Assembly (NCBI RefSeq): GCF_020829645.1 | Contig: NZ_JAIVFS010000027.1 | Coordinates: 34,502 to 98,501, forward strand | Source: Nostoc mirabile CHAB5784 | GTDB taxonomy: Bacteria > Cyanobacteriota > Cyanobacteriia > Cyanobacteriales > Nostocaceae | Direction of reading: 5' to 3' | DNA: 64,000 nucleotides | In this document: piece by piece, positions 49,896-59,005 of the stretch | How the letters are laid out: each line of letters starts with the position of its first letter | Position numbering within the stretch: the first letter of the stretch is position 1 | Translations under genes and position numbers: made by a program | The notes under the pieces: generated by a model | What the model saw: only the letters and a program-made list of their open reading frames with translations | What the model was told of the DNA's origin: nothing | The model's database searches: none

Positions 49896-50113
49896 ATGAG
49901 TACAAAAAATGATGACAATAATTTTGGAGAAGCAGCAGGATTTGCAGCAGGTGGTGCTGTGCTAGGAGGTGGTGCTGCGGCTACATAGGGGGTATTGGTG
50001 TACTCGCTCCTGCTGCTGGTATTGCTATTGGTATTGGGGCAGCTCCAGTTGTAGCAGCGGGTGCTGTTATAGGGTTGGCAGCTTATGGCATGAAAAAAGC
50101 TTTTAACTGGTAA
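49896..50113 (+). pseudogene. Small Gly/Ala-rich (glycine-zipper-like) protein, frame-shifted
   Basis: ATG 49896 opens MSTKNDDNNFGEAAGFAAGG and stops at TAG 49986-49988. The sequence continues without interruption in another frame as GGIGVLAPAAGIAIGIGAAP, then VVAAGAVIGLAAYG, ending KKAFNW at TAA 50111. Joined, it would be ~70 residues of a membrane-type glycine zipper, similar in kind to small cyanobacterial Gly-rich membrane proteins. A single indel near 49980 explains the break. Programmed frameshifting is possible but no slippery heptamer is seen. Confidence 0.7.
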
Positions 50114-50140
50114 CTTTTAGTTCAGTATTTTTCACATAAC

Positions 50141-50174
50141 AAAACCCTCAAAGACTAAGCACTCTGAGGGTTTT
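50141..50174. terminator. Bidirectional intrinsic terminator
   Basis: AAAACCCTCA (50141-50150) pairs with TGAGGGTTTT (50165-50174), between the convergent Gly-rich and HigA-like genes. It has A/T runs on both sides and can serve both strands. Confidence 0.85.
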
Positions 50175-50205
50175 GTCGAGATTTGGCGGTATAGGGAAAA
50201 GAAAA

Positions 50206-50607
50206 TCAACAAATAAACAAACTTGCATCAACGTGCAAAAACTTTCCCAAAGCCTCAGCTTGTTCTTTCGTCATTTCTAACTCACCATTAATGACTTTAG
50301 CAACAATCTCCCTCGAACCAAGAATTTCTACTAAATCAGCTTGTTCCAAACTCCTGGCTTCCATCAAATGCTTGAGCCTTGATTGAGGTGTTGAAACATT
50401 AAGCTGATAGTGTTTCTCTTCAAAATCTTCAATCAGTTTTACCAATAATTCCAACAAAGCATCTTCTTCAGGAGTCAGATGGGAACGAGAAAGCAGTTCT
50501 TCAACAGTTTCTAAAAATTTCTCGTTTTTCTCTTCTGTCTTGATAATCCGAGGTTGATGTTGAGACAGCAATTGACTGTAAATATCTGAGTTAAAAGTAA
50601 GGGTCAT
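50206..50607 (-). CDS. HigA-like antitoxin / XRE transcriptional regulator
   Basis: 133 residues from the ATG at 50607 (start MTLTFNSDIYSQLLSQHQP; a longer start at 50634 exists). The N-terminal half is helical and acidic (PEEDALLELLVKLIEDFEEKHY). The C-terminal half is a helix-turn-helix (LVEILGSREIVAKVINGELEMTKEQAEALGKF). This is the HigA form in which the antitoxin usually pairs with a HigB RNase, but no HigB gene adjoins. It is downstream of a VapBC-type pair on the same strand. Confidence 0.85.
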   Translation of the reverse strand: MTLTFNSDIYSQLLSQHQPRIIKTEEKNEKFLETVEELLSRSHLTPEEDALLELLVKLIEDFEEKHYQLNVSTPQSRLKHLMEARSLEQADLVEILGSREIVAKVINGELEMTKEQAEALGKFLHVDASLFIC

Positions 50608-50651
50608 TTTTCCAATAGTCTTTGCCATACCCAATTACAAAGATTCTCATC

Positions 50652-51053
50652 CTACCAGATTATAGCTACCCCAGATAAAGGCATTCTACTGTCTCTACTA
50701 ATTAGAGGTAAACCCAAATACTTAGCAGTGGCTGCAATAATTCTGTCAGGCATATCAGGAACACTGTCTCGTGGTATTGTTGCCAATGCTGTAACTATCT
50801 CATCTGTAAGATTTGCTAGAATCATCCCACTAGTCCCAGCTATTAATGCAGCATCTAACTGAGACTTCATATCCGCTGATATACGTCCTTTTTCCTGTAA
50901 ATAAACAATTTCTACAAGGCAAATGGTTGGTATGTAAATAACAATTTCACCGCCTTCGCACTCCTCAAAAGCCTGGTTAGCAGCAGGACTAAGACGCGAA
51001 CTATCTTCTAAATACCAAATCAGAGCATGAGTATCCGTTACCAAATTAGACAT
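50652..51053 (-). CDS. PIN-domain toxin (VapC-like RNase)
   Basis: 133 residues. The ATG at 51053 overlaps the antitoxin stop by one base (TGATG). PIN acidic residues are visible: VTDTHALIWYLED (first Asp), a Glu in CLVEIVY (~40), MPDRIIAATA (Asp ~100) and ISRDSRM (Asp ~120). PIN toxins of this type cleave RNA. The upstream, overlapping gene is its likely antitoxin, forming a classical translationally coupled pair. Confidence 0.9.
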   Translation of the reverse strand: MSNLVTDTHALIWYLEDSSRLSPAANQAFEECEGGEIVIYIPTICLVEIVYLQEKGRISADMKSQLDAALIAGTSGMILANLTDEIVTALATIPRDSVPDMPDRIIAATAKYLGLPLISRDSRMPLSGVAIIW

Positions 51054-51289
51054 CAAACGTCCTTTCGAGGGAAGTTTGCCCACATTTGCTCTCTAATTTC
51101 TGAAATGTCTGACTCACTGATATTGCTACCTCGCCACAACCCTCTCAAAGACTTTCGCATTTTAGGCTGAATCATTGCCAACTCTCTTTCGATTTGTGGT
51201 GCGACTTGCTCAATCAAGCGTACCTTATCTACTAATGAAAGCTGCTTTACTAATTCCAGAGCTTCTTCTAACTTTACTGCTTTCTCCAT
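51053..51289 (-). CDS. Antitoxin of the PIN-domain toxin
   Basis: 78 residues, helical: EKAVKLEEALELVKQLSLVDKVRLIEQVAP then a C-terminal SDISEIREQMWANFP tail expected to wrap the toxin. It resembles the short antitoxins often found before cyanobacterial PIN toxins rather than an AbrB/MazE-type VapB. The TGA stop overlaps the toxin ATG. As first gene of the set it is probably autoregulated with the toxin. Confidence 0.82.
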   Translation of the reverse strand: MEKAVKLEEALELVKQLSLVDKVRLIEQVAPQIERELAMIQPKMRKSLRGLWRGSNISESDISEIREQMWANFPRKDV

Positions 51290-51422
51290 TTTGTCTGACC
51301 TTAACTTTTATCAACAGTTTATCATTATCTTAGTCAAGAGGAAGAGGTGATTTAAACTAAATTTCACAAACTATTTCAATCTTAATTATTCTTCGTCTCA
51401 AAAACGAATATTTAACAGCTAA

Positions 51423-51833
51423 TTAGCTCTCTCCTCCCCTTTGCCAAAACTGTTGTAAAATCTCCCCTGGTTTTCTATCCCAAGTGTCGATATGCTCGTA
51501 TATCAAATTATCTTGGTTGAGTTTATACGTTGAATAGCCATTAAAAAGCAAACCAGCTTTCCAGGGAACGCGTAACACTCCCCGCACTGTCCACTTTGCT
51601 AAAATCGTATCTTCGGCTGACTGATAAACCTCATGCACATCAAAGTAAATTTGGGTAAAAAATAGCCGAGCGTGAAATCGCAATGTCCAAAATATAATGC
51701 GATAGTTAAATTTATATTTGAATGTATTTACCGGGTCTTTAAAATAAATATCCTGTGTATAAATGTCATAGGAAATGTCTTTTTTAAAAAGTGTAGGTAA
51801 ATCCTGTTTGAGAGTCTTAATTACTCGTTCCAT
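51423..51833 (-). CDS. DUF2358 (SnoaL/NTF2-like) protein
   Basis: 136 residues from ATG 51833 (an 11-residue longer start exists). IYTQDIYFKDPVNTFKYKFNYRIIFWTLRFHARLFF and VRGVLRVPWKAGLLFNGYSTYKL with IYEHIDTWDRKP are the family core. These are NTF2-like folds common to cyanobacteria and plastids, with unknown function and no clear catalytic residue. Confidence 0.82.
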   Translation of the reverse strand: MERVIKTLKQDLPTLFKKDISYDIYTQDIYFKDPVNTFKYKFNYRIIFWTLRFHARLFFTQIYFDVHEVYQSAEDTILAKWTVRGVLRVPWKAGLLFNGYSTYKLNQDNLIYEHIDTWDRKPGEILQQFWQRGGES

Positions 51834-51909
51834 TTGCAAGTGACTGTGTAGTTTCAATTTTGGCAATCGCCCCTAAGCACTATCAGCTAGAGGCGAAAGC
51901 ACTTAAGTC

Positions 51910-52146
51910 TTAACCGCTAACATTAATGTAACGAATTAAGATTCTAATTACCTCACCACTGACAGGAGATGGTAAAAGTGGAGTCCATTCGCTCACTTCG
52001 GCAAAGCCAAGAACATGCAAGTGGTGAACAATACTATTCACGCTTTTGGTAGCACCGCAAGCTATAAGGCGGACGGGTTGTTTGCCTTGAGGTGCATCAG
52101 GTATAGGCGCTTTGAGTAAATCTGGAACTGAAAGAGGTTCTATCAT
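51910..52146 (-). CDS. Conserved-type hypothetical protein
   Basis: 78 residues from ATG 52146, which has AGGTGAT six bases upstream. A longer frame upstream lacks a ribosome-binding site. RPVRLIACG-like strand (QPVRLIACGATKSVNSIVHHLHVLGFAEVSEW) then LLPSPVSGEVIRILIRYI. The compact alpha/beta pattern recalls small cyanobacterial proteins of unknown role. I do not know a function. It is in line with the DUF2358 gene. Confidence 0.6.
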   Translation of the reverse strand: MIEPLSVPDLLKAPIPDAPQGKQPVRLIACGATKSVNSIVHHLHVLGFAEVSEWTPLLPSPVSGEVIRILIRYINVSG

Positions 52147-52378
52147 AGTTAGTATCACCTTATTTATAGTTGGTGAGCAAGCGATCGCACTCAAGTTGTC
52201 CAGGCGAGAGGCGCGATCGCTTTGTCATATGTACATACCAAGTTTATTCGGAATCGAGGATTTTTACAACCGTTGCGGTCTAATAAAAGACTTTAACGGT
52301 CTAATAAATAATAATTGCTGAAACAAAGTGTTAGCATCTGCCTTGCTAGATCACGGATATTAACTGAGCATTTAAGTA

Positions 52379-52606
52379 GTGATTCGATGGAAATTGGCAG
52401 TCATGATGGCTGAACGCAATATTAGTAACAAAGAACTGGCTCTCTTAACTGGAATGAATCCTCGATCGGTTTCCAGGCTAAAAGTTCGTCGCCACCTCAC
52501 CAGAATTGACGAAACCACGTTGAATGCACTTTGCAAAGCCCTGAAGTGTCAGCCAGGGGACTTATTGGTTTATGAAGAGGATAAACCTGATATTAAAGAG
52601 AAATAG
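52379..52606 (+). CDS. Small XRE/Cro-type transcriptional regulator
   Basis: 75 residues, GTG start giving MIRWKLAVMMAERN, the usual beginning of this family. ISNKELALLTGMNPRSVSRLK is the helix-turn-helix and LNALCKALKCQPGDLLVYEED the family's C-terminal helix. Probably a DNA-binding repressor of a small module, with the target unknown. It is monocistronic. Confidence 0.85.
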   Translation: MIRWKLAVMMAERNISNKELALLTGMNPRSVSRLKVRRHLTRIDETTLNALCKALKCQPGDLLVYEEDKPDIKEK

Positions 52607-52641
52607 CCCGATAAAGACCATCACAGACCGACTGCAATCTA

Positions 52642-53793
52642 CTAAAGATTTCTCAAAAACCTTTCCACCTTTTGCCAAATAGAAGATGTCCTCTTGTTAC
52701 TCACACCACCCGCACTCAAATCTGACAGAGTAGGAAATGATGCAGACTTAGCATAAGGCCCATTTCGCAAAACTTTAGCTAGGGTATTGTTATTCTCGCG
52801 CAAACCTTCGTAAAAAAAGAATACCTCTCCTTGAATGCCAAGTTGACGATTGTATTCAATTGCCTGCACCAAATATTCTGGACTAATACAATAACTGCCA
52901 AGCTTCATCAGTATTCCCGGCGCTAACTTGGGCAGCGTCGCATCTGTGAACTGCTGGTTTACCAGTTTATCAGCGATCGCAGAATAACTCCTAAAGTCAC
53001 GGCGATAAATCTGCGGCTGAATCATATCAACTATTCCCCGTTTCAGCCATGTGGGTGAGTCTTGCAGATATTCCTGAAATGCCCAATCATGAATATTAGG
53101 TGCGATCGCTACTAGCAAATTAGGATTCACCGCTTTCACCTCCCGGTAGAGACGCGCTAAAAAATCACTGAGAATATCTGCACGCCACTGTAACCATTGC
53201 CTATCTTTGGGGTTCTGTGGCGGATTGTGATTAAATTGCTGATGATAACGTGCTACAGTTCCCTCATCATAGCCACCTTCAGAGGGGAATGCAGGGAAGC
53301 GATCGTCTCCTTGAACACCATCCACATCATAATTCTTTACAACTTCCAGCACCAAGTTCAAGAAGAATTCCTGCACCTGTAAGTCGAGTGCATTCAACCA
53401 CTCAAAGCCGTTTTTCTTCAGTAAATTGCCGTTACAATCACGCGCAGCCCATTCCGGTTTTTTTTGTAAAAGTACACCACCATTCAAATTGTAGGAACTG
53501 GCAAAACCGTATTCAAACCAAGGAATGACTTTCAACCCAACTCGCCGCGCCTCAACTATCACTTCTTCTAAAGGGTCACGACCTACAGACATAGGGTCAA
53601 TTTCGACTCCAAATGTCTGCTGCATTGTTTGACTAGGATATAAAGTTACTGCCTTGTTCCAAACAACGGGAAACACCACATTAAATCCCGTCTCGGCCAG
53701 AAAATCCATCGCCTCAGCAATGCGTTGCTTTGACCTGAGAACCTTACTATCAGTAGTAGTCAGCCAAATACCACGGGTTTCTATTATTGCCAT
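52642..53793 (-). CDS. Family-10-like glycosyl hydrolase (GHL10/DUF187 type)
   Basis: 383 residues from ATG 53793 (MAIIETRGIWLTTTDSK); an earlier start at 53826 would directly abut the gene upstream. The TIM-barrel pattern includes RGIWLTT, FNVVFPVVWN, VIPWFEYGF, DGVQGDDRF and VAIAPNIHDW. A role in cell-wall or polysaccharide turnover is usual for such proteins. No signal peptide is visible at the chosen start. The last 35 residues are low in conservation. Confidence 0.83.
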   Translation of the reverse strand: MAIIETRGIWLTTTDSKVLRSKQRIAEAMDFLAETGFNVVFPVVWNKAVTLYPSQTMQQTFGVEIDPMSVGRDPLEEVIVEARRVGLKVIPWFEYGFASSYNLNGGVLLQKKPEWAARDCNGNLLKKNGFEWLNALDLQVQEFFLNLVLEVVKNYDVDGVQGDDRFPAFPSEGGYDEGTVARYHQQFNHNPPQNPKDRQWLQWRADILSDFLARLYREVKAVNPNLLVAIAPNIHDWAFQEYLQDSPTWLKRGIVDMIQPQIYRRDFRSYSAIADKLVNQQFTDATLPKLAPGILMKLGSYCISPEYLVQAIEYNRQLGIQGEVFFFYEGLRENNNTLAKVLRNGPYAKSASFPTLSDLSAGGVSNKRTSSIWQKVERFLRNL

Positions 53794-53826
53794 TTCTATA
53801 AATTGAAATTCTCGGCACTGCACCAT

Positions 53827-54645
53827 CTAAACATTGACTAGCCGACGATACCGCGCCTGTATTATTGTGTAAATGGCATAGGCAACCAAACCTAACGCCA
53901 CAATACCTAAAAGCCATGCTCCATTAGGCTGTCGCGCTAGCGTCTGTAATACTTCATCCAAACCTTGTGCGGTAGCGGCGTTCGATTGTCTAGCAGCTTC
54001 GATTAAAAACCAGCCGATAATACAAAATACTATACCCCGTGCCGCTAAACCAAATCTGGAAATCCTCATTACCCATTGGGCTTCTGTGTTGCTTAATTCA
54101 GTTAAATTGAGTTCTTTACAAAATTTGCCACTAAAAGCTTGATAAAACTGATAGAAGCCTAGAGCAATTACAAACACCCCCACAGTTCCAACTAACCATT
54201 GACCAAAGGGTTGAGAAAGCAAACGTGCTGTCGAATCTTCAGTAGAATCACTACTATTTTTACCGATGCCTGTACCCATAACGATTTTCACAGCACTTAA
54301 TGCTAAACTTGCATAAATCAAGCCATTAACTGCGTAACCAATTCGTACTGCCAAACCTTTGGCATCATTACCTTTATTTTCTGGGTCTTTAATTGCCTGT
54401 ACAAAACGCCAGATTACGTATCCAATCAAGCCAATTGCAACTAAAGCCAGCAAAAATTTACCAAACGGCTGGTTGACAATTGTTTGGAGAGCGCCTTGGG
54501 TATCAGTTGTTTTACCACCCCTGCCAAAAGCTGCCTGTGCTGCCAGTAGTCCAACTATACCGTAAACTACTCCCTTGGAAATATAGCCAAATCGTCCCAG
54601 TCGCTCAACCCACAATGAAGCATGGTTTGTCAACTGTTGTGTCAT
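53827..54645 (-). CDS. DUF1206 integral membrane protein
   Basis: 272 residues with six predicted membrane helices in three homologous pairs. Each begins with a WVERLGRFGYISKGVVYGIVG-like helix (quoted WVERLGRFGYISKG) and contains QPFGKFLLALVAIGLIGY, QPFGQWLVGTVGVFVIAL and QPNGAWLLGIVALGLVAY. This threefold repeat is diagnostic of DUF1206. Function unknown. It is just upstream of the GHL10 gene on the same strand and likely co-transcribed. Confidence 0.9.
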   Translation of the reverse strand: MTQQLTNHASLWVERLGRFGYISKGVVYGIVGLLAAQAAFGRGGKTTDTQGALQTIVNQPFGKFLLALVAIGLIGYVIWRFVQAIKDPENKGNDAKGLAVRIGYAVNGLIYASLALSAVKIVMGTGIGKNSSDSTEDSTARLLSQPFGQWLVGTVGVFVIALGFYQFYQAFSGKFCKELNLTELSNTEAQWVMRISRFGLAARGIVFCIIGWFLIEAARQSNAATAQGLDEVLQTLARQPNGAWLLGIVALGLVAYAIYTIIQARYRRLVNV

Positions 54646-54853
54646 GGTAATTGGGGAGAAGTATTATATCTACCTTTTACCAAAATTTACCCACGATTCA
54701 CATCTACCGCAGGGCAAATTGTCTAATATTTTTGCAAAAAATCACTATCGTAATACTGTCTTTCAATAGATGTGAGGCTGATCAAAATAATATTACACTT
54801 GCTAAGTAAATTATTATCATTTAGTGTTTTTTAATGCTGAATTGGGATTAATT

Positions 54854-55735
54854 ATGTCTCTAATAGAAAGTTCTTGGAAACACGAATATATAACTACCAA
54901 TGGGGTAAAACTACACTACGTTACCCAAGGTGAAGGCCCCTTAATGTTGATGTTGCATGGGTTTCCTGAGTTTTGGTACTCTTGGCGGCATCAAATACCA
55001 GAATTTGCCCAAGATTTTAAAGTCGTCGCCCTTGACTTGCGTGGCTACAACGATAGTGATAAACCAAATGAGCAATCAGCTTATGTAATGAATGAGTTTA
55101 TCAAAGATGTTGAGGGAGTAATTAAAGGATTAGGATACCAAAAATGTGTATTAGTTGGACATGATTGGGGAGGTGCGATCGCTTGGAATTTTGCATACAC
55201 TTACCCCGAAATGTTAGCACAATTAATTATTCTTAACCTGCCTCATCCTGCGAAATTTGCCCAAGGCTTACGCACTCCTCAACAGTTGCTACGTAGCAAC
55301 TACATATTCCTCTTTCAACTACCGTGGGTACCAGAATTACTTTTACAATCTTCAGACTACCAAGCAATTGAAACAGTTTTTAAAGGTACAGCAGTTAACA
55401 AAAGTGCTTTCACCAAAGCGGATATTGACGCTTATAAAAATGCTGCTGCAAAACGCGGTGCCCTCACAGCAATGTTGAACTACTACCGTAATATTTTTCA
55501 ACAGAGAATGCTAAATCCAAGTTGGGGCGTTCTGGAAGTGCCAACACTGATGATTTGGGGAGAAAATGACACTGCACTCGGCAAGGAACTAACCTACGAC
55601 ACCGCAGCATACGTCAGGGATTTTCAAATCAAGTACATACCCAATTGTGGCCATTGGGTGCAGCAAGAACAACCTGAATTGGTTAATCAGTATATGCGAG
55701 AATTTCTGAGGACTAAAACTAACAGTATTTACTAA
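54854..55735 (+). CDS. Epoxide-hydrolase-like alpha/beta hydrolase
   Basis: 293 residues from ATG 54854. MLHGFPEFWYSWRHQI is the HGxP loop typical of epoxide hydrolases and haloalkane dehalogenases. VGHDWGGAIAW holds the nucleophile Asp (position of the usual Ser). IWGENDTALG gives the acid and NCGHWVQQE the His. A lid with a Tyr is present (LNYYRNIF). It probably hydrolyses epoxides or related esters. Single gene. Confidence 0.88.
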   Translation: MSLIESSWKHEYITTNGVKLHYVTQGEGPLMLMLHGFPEFWYSWRHQIPEFAQDFKVVALDLRGYNDSDKPNEQSAYVMNEFIKDVEGVIKGLGYQKCVLVGHDWGGAIAWNFAYTYPEMLAQLIILNLPHPAKFAQGLRTPQQLLRSNYIFLFQLPWVPELLLQSSDYQAIETVFKGTAVNKSAFTKADIDAYKNAAAKRGALTAMLNYYRNIFQQRMLNPSWGVLEVPTLMIWGENDTALGKELTYDTAAYVRDFQIKYIPNCGHWVQQEQPELVNQYMREFLRTKTNSIY

Positions 55736-56006
55736 AAAGTATAAATACTTATCAAAATAGCCAAATTATGGCGAGTAGTGCAACTTTTAAAAAGATTTAA
55801 CAGTGATTTAACACTGGCAGTTTTTGCAGGATTGTCAAGTAAAAATCGCCAAAAATCAGAATTAACGGCATATTTAGATTACCGTTATCCCTGTCTCATA
55901 TCACAACTAACTTGTCAGGAGATAGATTGACCTAAAGAAGTTTAATGAGATAATAGAGTTGTGAGGGACAGAACGGACGCAACTTGATTATTTAAGGGGG
56001 AAAATT
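55736..56006. other. Intergenic region before the pentapeptide gene
   Basis: About 270 AT-rich bases. No gene or strong hairpin recognised. GGGG near 55995-56000 precedes the ATG at 56007. Confidence 0.35.
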
Positions 56007-56462
56007 ATGAAACTCCAGCTATTAGCGGCCATGGCCTTAGCAACTCCCCTATTTTTCACTACCTCGGTTAGAGCCGAGAATCCGCAGGACTTAGAAAAGC
56101 TGCTTTCAACTGGGACATGTATCAAGTGTGATCTATCGGGAGCTAACCTCAGTGGCGCTCATTTAATTGGTGCTGACTTGAGAGGCTCGAAGCTTCAAGG
56201 AGCCAACCTTGTAGGGGCTAACCTCGAAGGTGCTGACTTAACTGGTGCAAACTTGGCAGGTGCTAACCTAACATCAGCTTATGTAACCAATGTGAATTTG
56301 AAGCAAACCAATCTCAACGGGGTAAATTTTACTCGCGCTACGATTCACGATTCTAATGTGTATAAAGCATCAATGAATGATCTCAATCTTACTGATGCCG
56401 AAATCTTTAACACTGGAATCGGGGTTGGTGGAGAAGATGCTGAGATTCCTGATTGGGACTAG
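56007..56462 (+). CDS. Secreted pentapeptide-repeat protein
   Basis: 151 residues. A signal peptide (KLQLLAAMALATPLFFTTSVRA, cleavage after RA) is followed by about 14 A(D/N)LxG-type pentapeptides (NLSGAHLIGADLRGSKLQGA...), which build a right-handed beta-helix. Two Cys in GTCIKCDLSG mark the entry. Likely periplasmic or thylakoid-lumen. Function unknown, since pentapeptide proteins are often structural or target mimics. Confidence 0.9.
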   Translation: MKLQLLAAMALATPLFFTTSVRAENPQDLEKLLSTGTCIKCDLSGANLSGAHLIGADLRGSKLQGANLVGANLEGADLTGANLAGANLTSAYVTNVNLKQTNLNGVNFTRATIHDSNVYKASMNDLNLTDAEIFNTGIGVGGEDAEIPDWD

Positions 56463-56985
56463 TACCGCAAGGCGAAAGTCAAAAGTTAACACTGAGCGAC
56501 TTGCCTTGAGCCTGTCCTGAGCGTAGCCGACTTGTACTGAGCGGCGTCGAAGTAAGGGCACAGTCGAAAGGAGTCGAAGTGTCAAAAGTCAAAAAGCTTA
56601 TAGGGCAGACTTTTTGGCGATTTGGAATGGGTGGTTTATTTACGCCGTACTGTACTAGGCTGAACTGAGTAGGCAGGTTAGAATAAACACAACATCAGAG
56701 AAACTGGTTTTTTGCCAGCATTATCTTTAAAATCTGCCTATACGCTATACAAAAATAAAAAATGAAATCCCTCTGCGTTGTAATGACTTTACTACGACGA
56801 AAGCAGAGGGGTTTTCTTATTTGGGTTGAATCGAATTATCTGTGCAAAAAAGTGGAATTTAGGCTGAAAAGTTTTACTATGTATAGATTTCAGGCTTTTG
56901 ATTAGTTTTCATTAAATTTTTAATAAGTTGTACTGAATCTCTACACACAAATCGAGGATGTTTCGTTAAGCTGTTAGCGCTATGA
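56463..56985. repeat. Intergenic dispersed repeats between pentapeptide and phosphoesterase genes
   Basis: About 520 bases. From 56500 to 56580 a dispersed repeat with CCTGAGCGTAGCCGAC-type blocks (GAGCGGCGTCGAAGT) is present. A terminator-like hairpin follows at 56766-56817. The remainder holds nothing recognised. Confidence 0.5.
56766..56817. terminator. Hairpin terminator
   Basis: AATCCCTCTGC pairs with GCAGAGGGGTT over a GTTGTAATGACTTTACTACGAC-containing loop that itself pairs (GT.GTA/TAC.AC). A T-rich run follows on the plus strand. It is well after the pentapeptide gene. Confidence 0.7.
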
Positions 56986-57837
56986 TTGAGCTTTAGTGAA
57001 CGTCTTATGCATTGGTTGTTATCTGGGCCGTTGAGTATAGAGAAATTGACGGTTAACATTACAGGGTTGCCTGCATCGTTACAAGGTCAGAAGCTGGTGC
57101 AGTTGTCAGATTTTCACTACGACGGTTTGCGGCTATCGGAAGAAATGCTAGAAAAAGCGATCGCATTTACTAATGAAGCTAAACCAGATTTAATTTTATT
57201 AACTGGTGACTACGTAACTGACGATCCGGCGCCGATTCACCAACTGATACTTCGACTCAAACATCTGCAAAGTCGCAGTGGTATCTATGCTATTCTTGGC
57301 AATCACGATATACATTACAAAAACGCAAAAACAGAAGTTACCGATGCCCTTACTAGCATTGGAATCCACGTCCTTTGGAATGAAATTGCCTATCCACTAG
57401 GAAAAGAATTACCCCTTGTTGGGCTAGCTGATTATTGGTCACGGGAATTTGATCCTGTACCAGTTATGAATCAACTAAACCCCGACACACCCCGCATCGT
57501 TTTATCCCACAACCCAGATACTGCGGAGATACTGCAAGCATGGCGAGTTGACTTACAATTATCTGGTCATACTCACGGTGGTCAAATCGTGATTCCCGGA
57601 ATTGGCCCTGCAATGTTTTTTTACGACAAGCTTGCAGAAAAAATACCTAAAAAAGTGCAGCGTCGATTTCCATTTTTGTCAGAAAATGTTTCTGTAGTCA
57701 GCCATTGGGAATGGGCACAGGGTTTACATCATCTGGGAAAAAATCAGCTATATGTCAATCGTGGTTTGGGAACTTACCTCCCAGGACGCTTATTTTGCCG
57801 CCCAGAAGTTACTATAATCACCCTACAGGGTGAATAA
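56986..57837 (+). CDS. Metallophosphoesterase (paralogue 1)
   Basis: 283 residues from TTG 56986. This start lines up with the ATG of the paralogue; an ATG seven codons later is the alternative. Metal-site motifs are DFHYDG, GDYVTDD, GNHD and GHTHGG. They resemble YkuE/MPE_YaeI-type phosphodiesterases that act on membrane or UDP-lipid substrates. A hydrophobic N-terminus (HWLLSG) could contact the membrane. The next gene is a close tandem copy. Confidence 0.9.
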   Translation: MSFSERLMHWLLSGPLSIEKLTVNITGLPASLQGQKLVQLSDFHYDGLRLSEEMLEKAIAFTNEAKPDLILLTGDYVTDDPAPIHQLILRLKHLQSRSGIYAILGNHDIHYKNAKTEVTDALTSIGIHVLWNEIAYPLGKELPLVGLADYWSREFDPVPVMNQLNPDTPRIVLSHNPDTAEILQAWRVDLQLSGHTHGGQIVIPGIGPAMFFYDKLAEKIPKKVQRRFPFLSENVSVVSHWEWAQGLHHLGKNQLYVNRGLGTYLPGRLFCRPEVTIITLQGE

Positions 57838-58033
57838 GTAATCCAAATTTAAAAATTCAAGAACAGAATCACAGCAGGTATTCTGGCTAATGAGTACCTG
57901 CAAATTCGAGTGAGTCCTGCTTAGTTTAGTTTCAGAATTTCAATCAATTAGTTAATTGTATCTGGAGTAGATGACATAAATTATTGCAGTTTATCAAGTT
58001 ACATTTTAATTTTGGTAAGCTATAAGCGCTGGT

Positions 58034-58888
58034 ATGAGGAGTATCGGTTGCCTTATGCATTGGTTGTTTACGGGACATTTAAGAGTAGATAAAATCACGG
58101 TTAAGATTGCGGAACTTCCAGCATCTTTACAAGGTACAACGCTAGTGCAGTTGTCAGATTTTCACTACGATGGTTTGCGCCTGTCGGAAGACATGTTAGA
58201 AAAAGCGATCGCACTTACTAATGAAGCTGAACCAGATTTAATTCTATTAACTGGTGACTACGTAACTGACGATCCGACGCCGATTCACCAATTGGTGCAT
58301 CGACTCAAACATCTGCAAAGTCGCTGTGGTATCTACGCCGTACTTGGTAATCACGATATCTATTACAGCCACTCAAAAGCAGAAGTTACACAGGCGTTAA
58401 CTAGCATTGGCGTGCATGTGCTTTGGAATGAAATCGCCTATCCATTAGGAAAAGAATTACCCCTTGTTGGGCTAGCTGATTATTGGTCACGGGAATTCTA
58501 CCCTGCACCAGTCATGAATCAACTAGACTCGGTTACACCGCGTATCGTTTTATCTCATAACCCAGATACAGCAAAGATATTGCAACAATGGCGGGTAGAT
58601 TTGCAACTATCTGGTCATACCCACGGTGGTCACATCGTAATTCCAGGCATTGGCCCTGTAGTATTTTATTATAAAAAGCTACTCAAACAAATTCCCAAAA
58701 AATTACGGCGTTGGGTAACATTTTTCTTAGGAGACTGTTCTAAAGTCGTGCGATATTGGGAGTGGGCGCAAGGGTTTCACAAAGTAGAAGAAAATCAACT
58801 ATATGTCAATCGGGGCTTAGGAACTTATAAACCAGGACGTTTATTTTGTCCGCCAGAAGTGACTGTAATTACGTTAGTTAGTCATTAG
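58034..58888 (+). CDS. Metallophosphoesterase (paralogue 2)
   Basis: 284 residues from ATG 58034. All motifs of paralogue 1 are kept (DFHYDG, GDYVTDD, GNHD, GHTHGG). The middle part is almost identical between the two while the N- and C-termini differ, as expected for an older tandem duplication with partial conversion. The 196-bp spacer carries no obvious terminator. Confidence 0.92.
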   Translation: MRSIGCLMHWLFTGHLRVDKITVKIAELPASLQGTTLVQLSDFHYDGLRLSEDMLEKAIALTNEAEPDLILLTGDYVTDDPTPIHQLVHRLKHLQSRCGIYAVLGNHDIYYSHSKAEVTQALTSIGVHVLWNEIAYPLGKELPLVGLADYWSREFYPAPVMNQLDSVTPRIVLSHNPDTAKILQQWRVDLQLSGHTHGGHIVIPGIGPVVFYYKKLLKQIPKKLRRWVTFFLGDCSKVVRYWEWAQGFHKVEENQLYVNRGLGTYKPGRLFCPPEVTVITLVSH

Positions 58889-58945
58889 TCATTAGTCATT
58901 AGTCATTGGTCATTGGTCATTGGTCATTGGTCATTGGTCTAAATA
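58879..58945. repeat. Heptamer repeats (GTCATTA, GTCATTG)
   Basis: Four copies of a GTCATTA unit run into about five GTCATTG copies, starting in the last codons of the phosphoesterase gene. The same heptamer occurs after glgC (11448-11480). Confidence 0.9.
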
Positions 58946-59005
58946 AATGACAAAGGACAGCCCTTACTGATCAATGTGCAATTTAAATGCATAACACTCA
59001 AAGCA

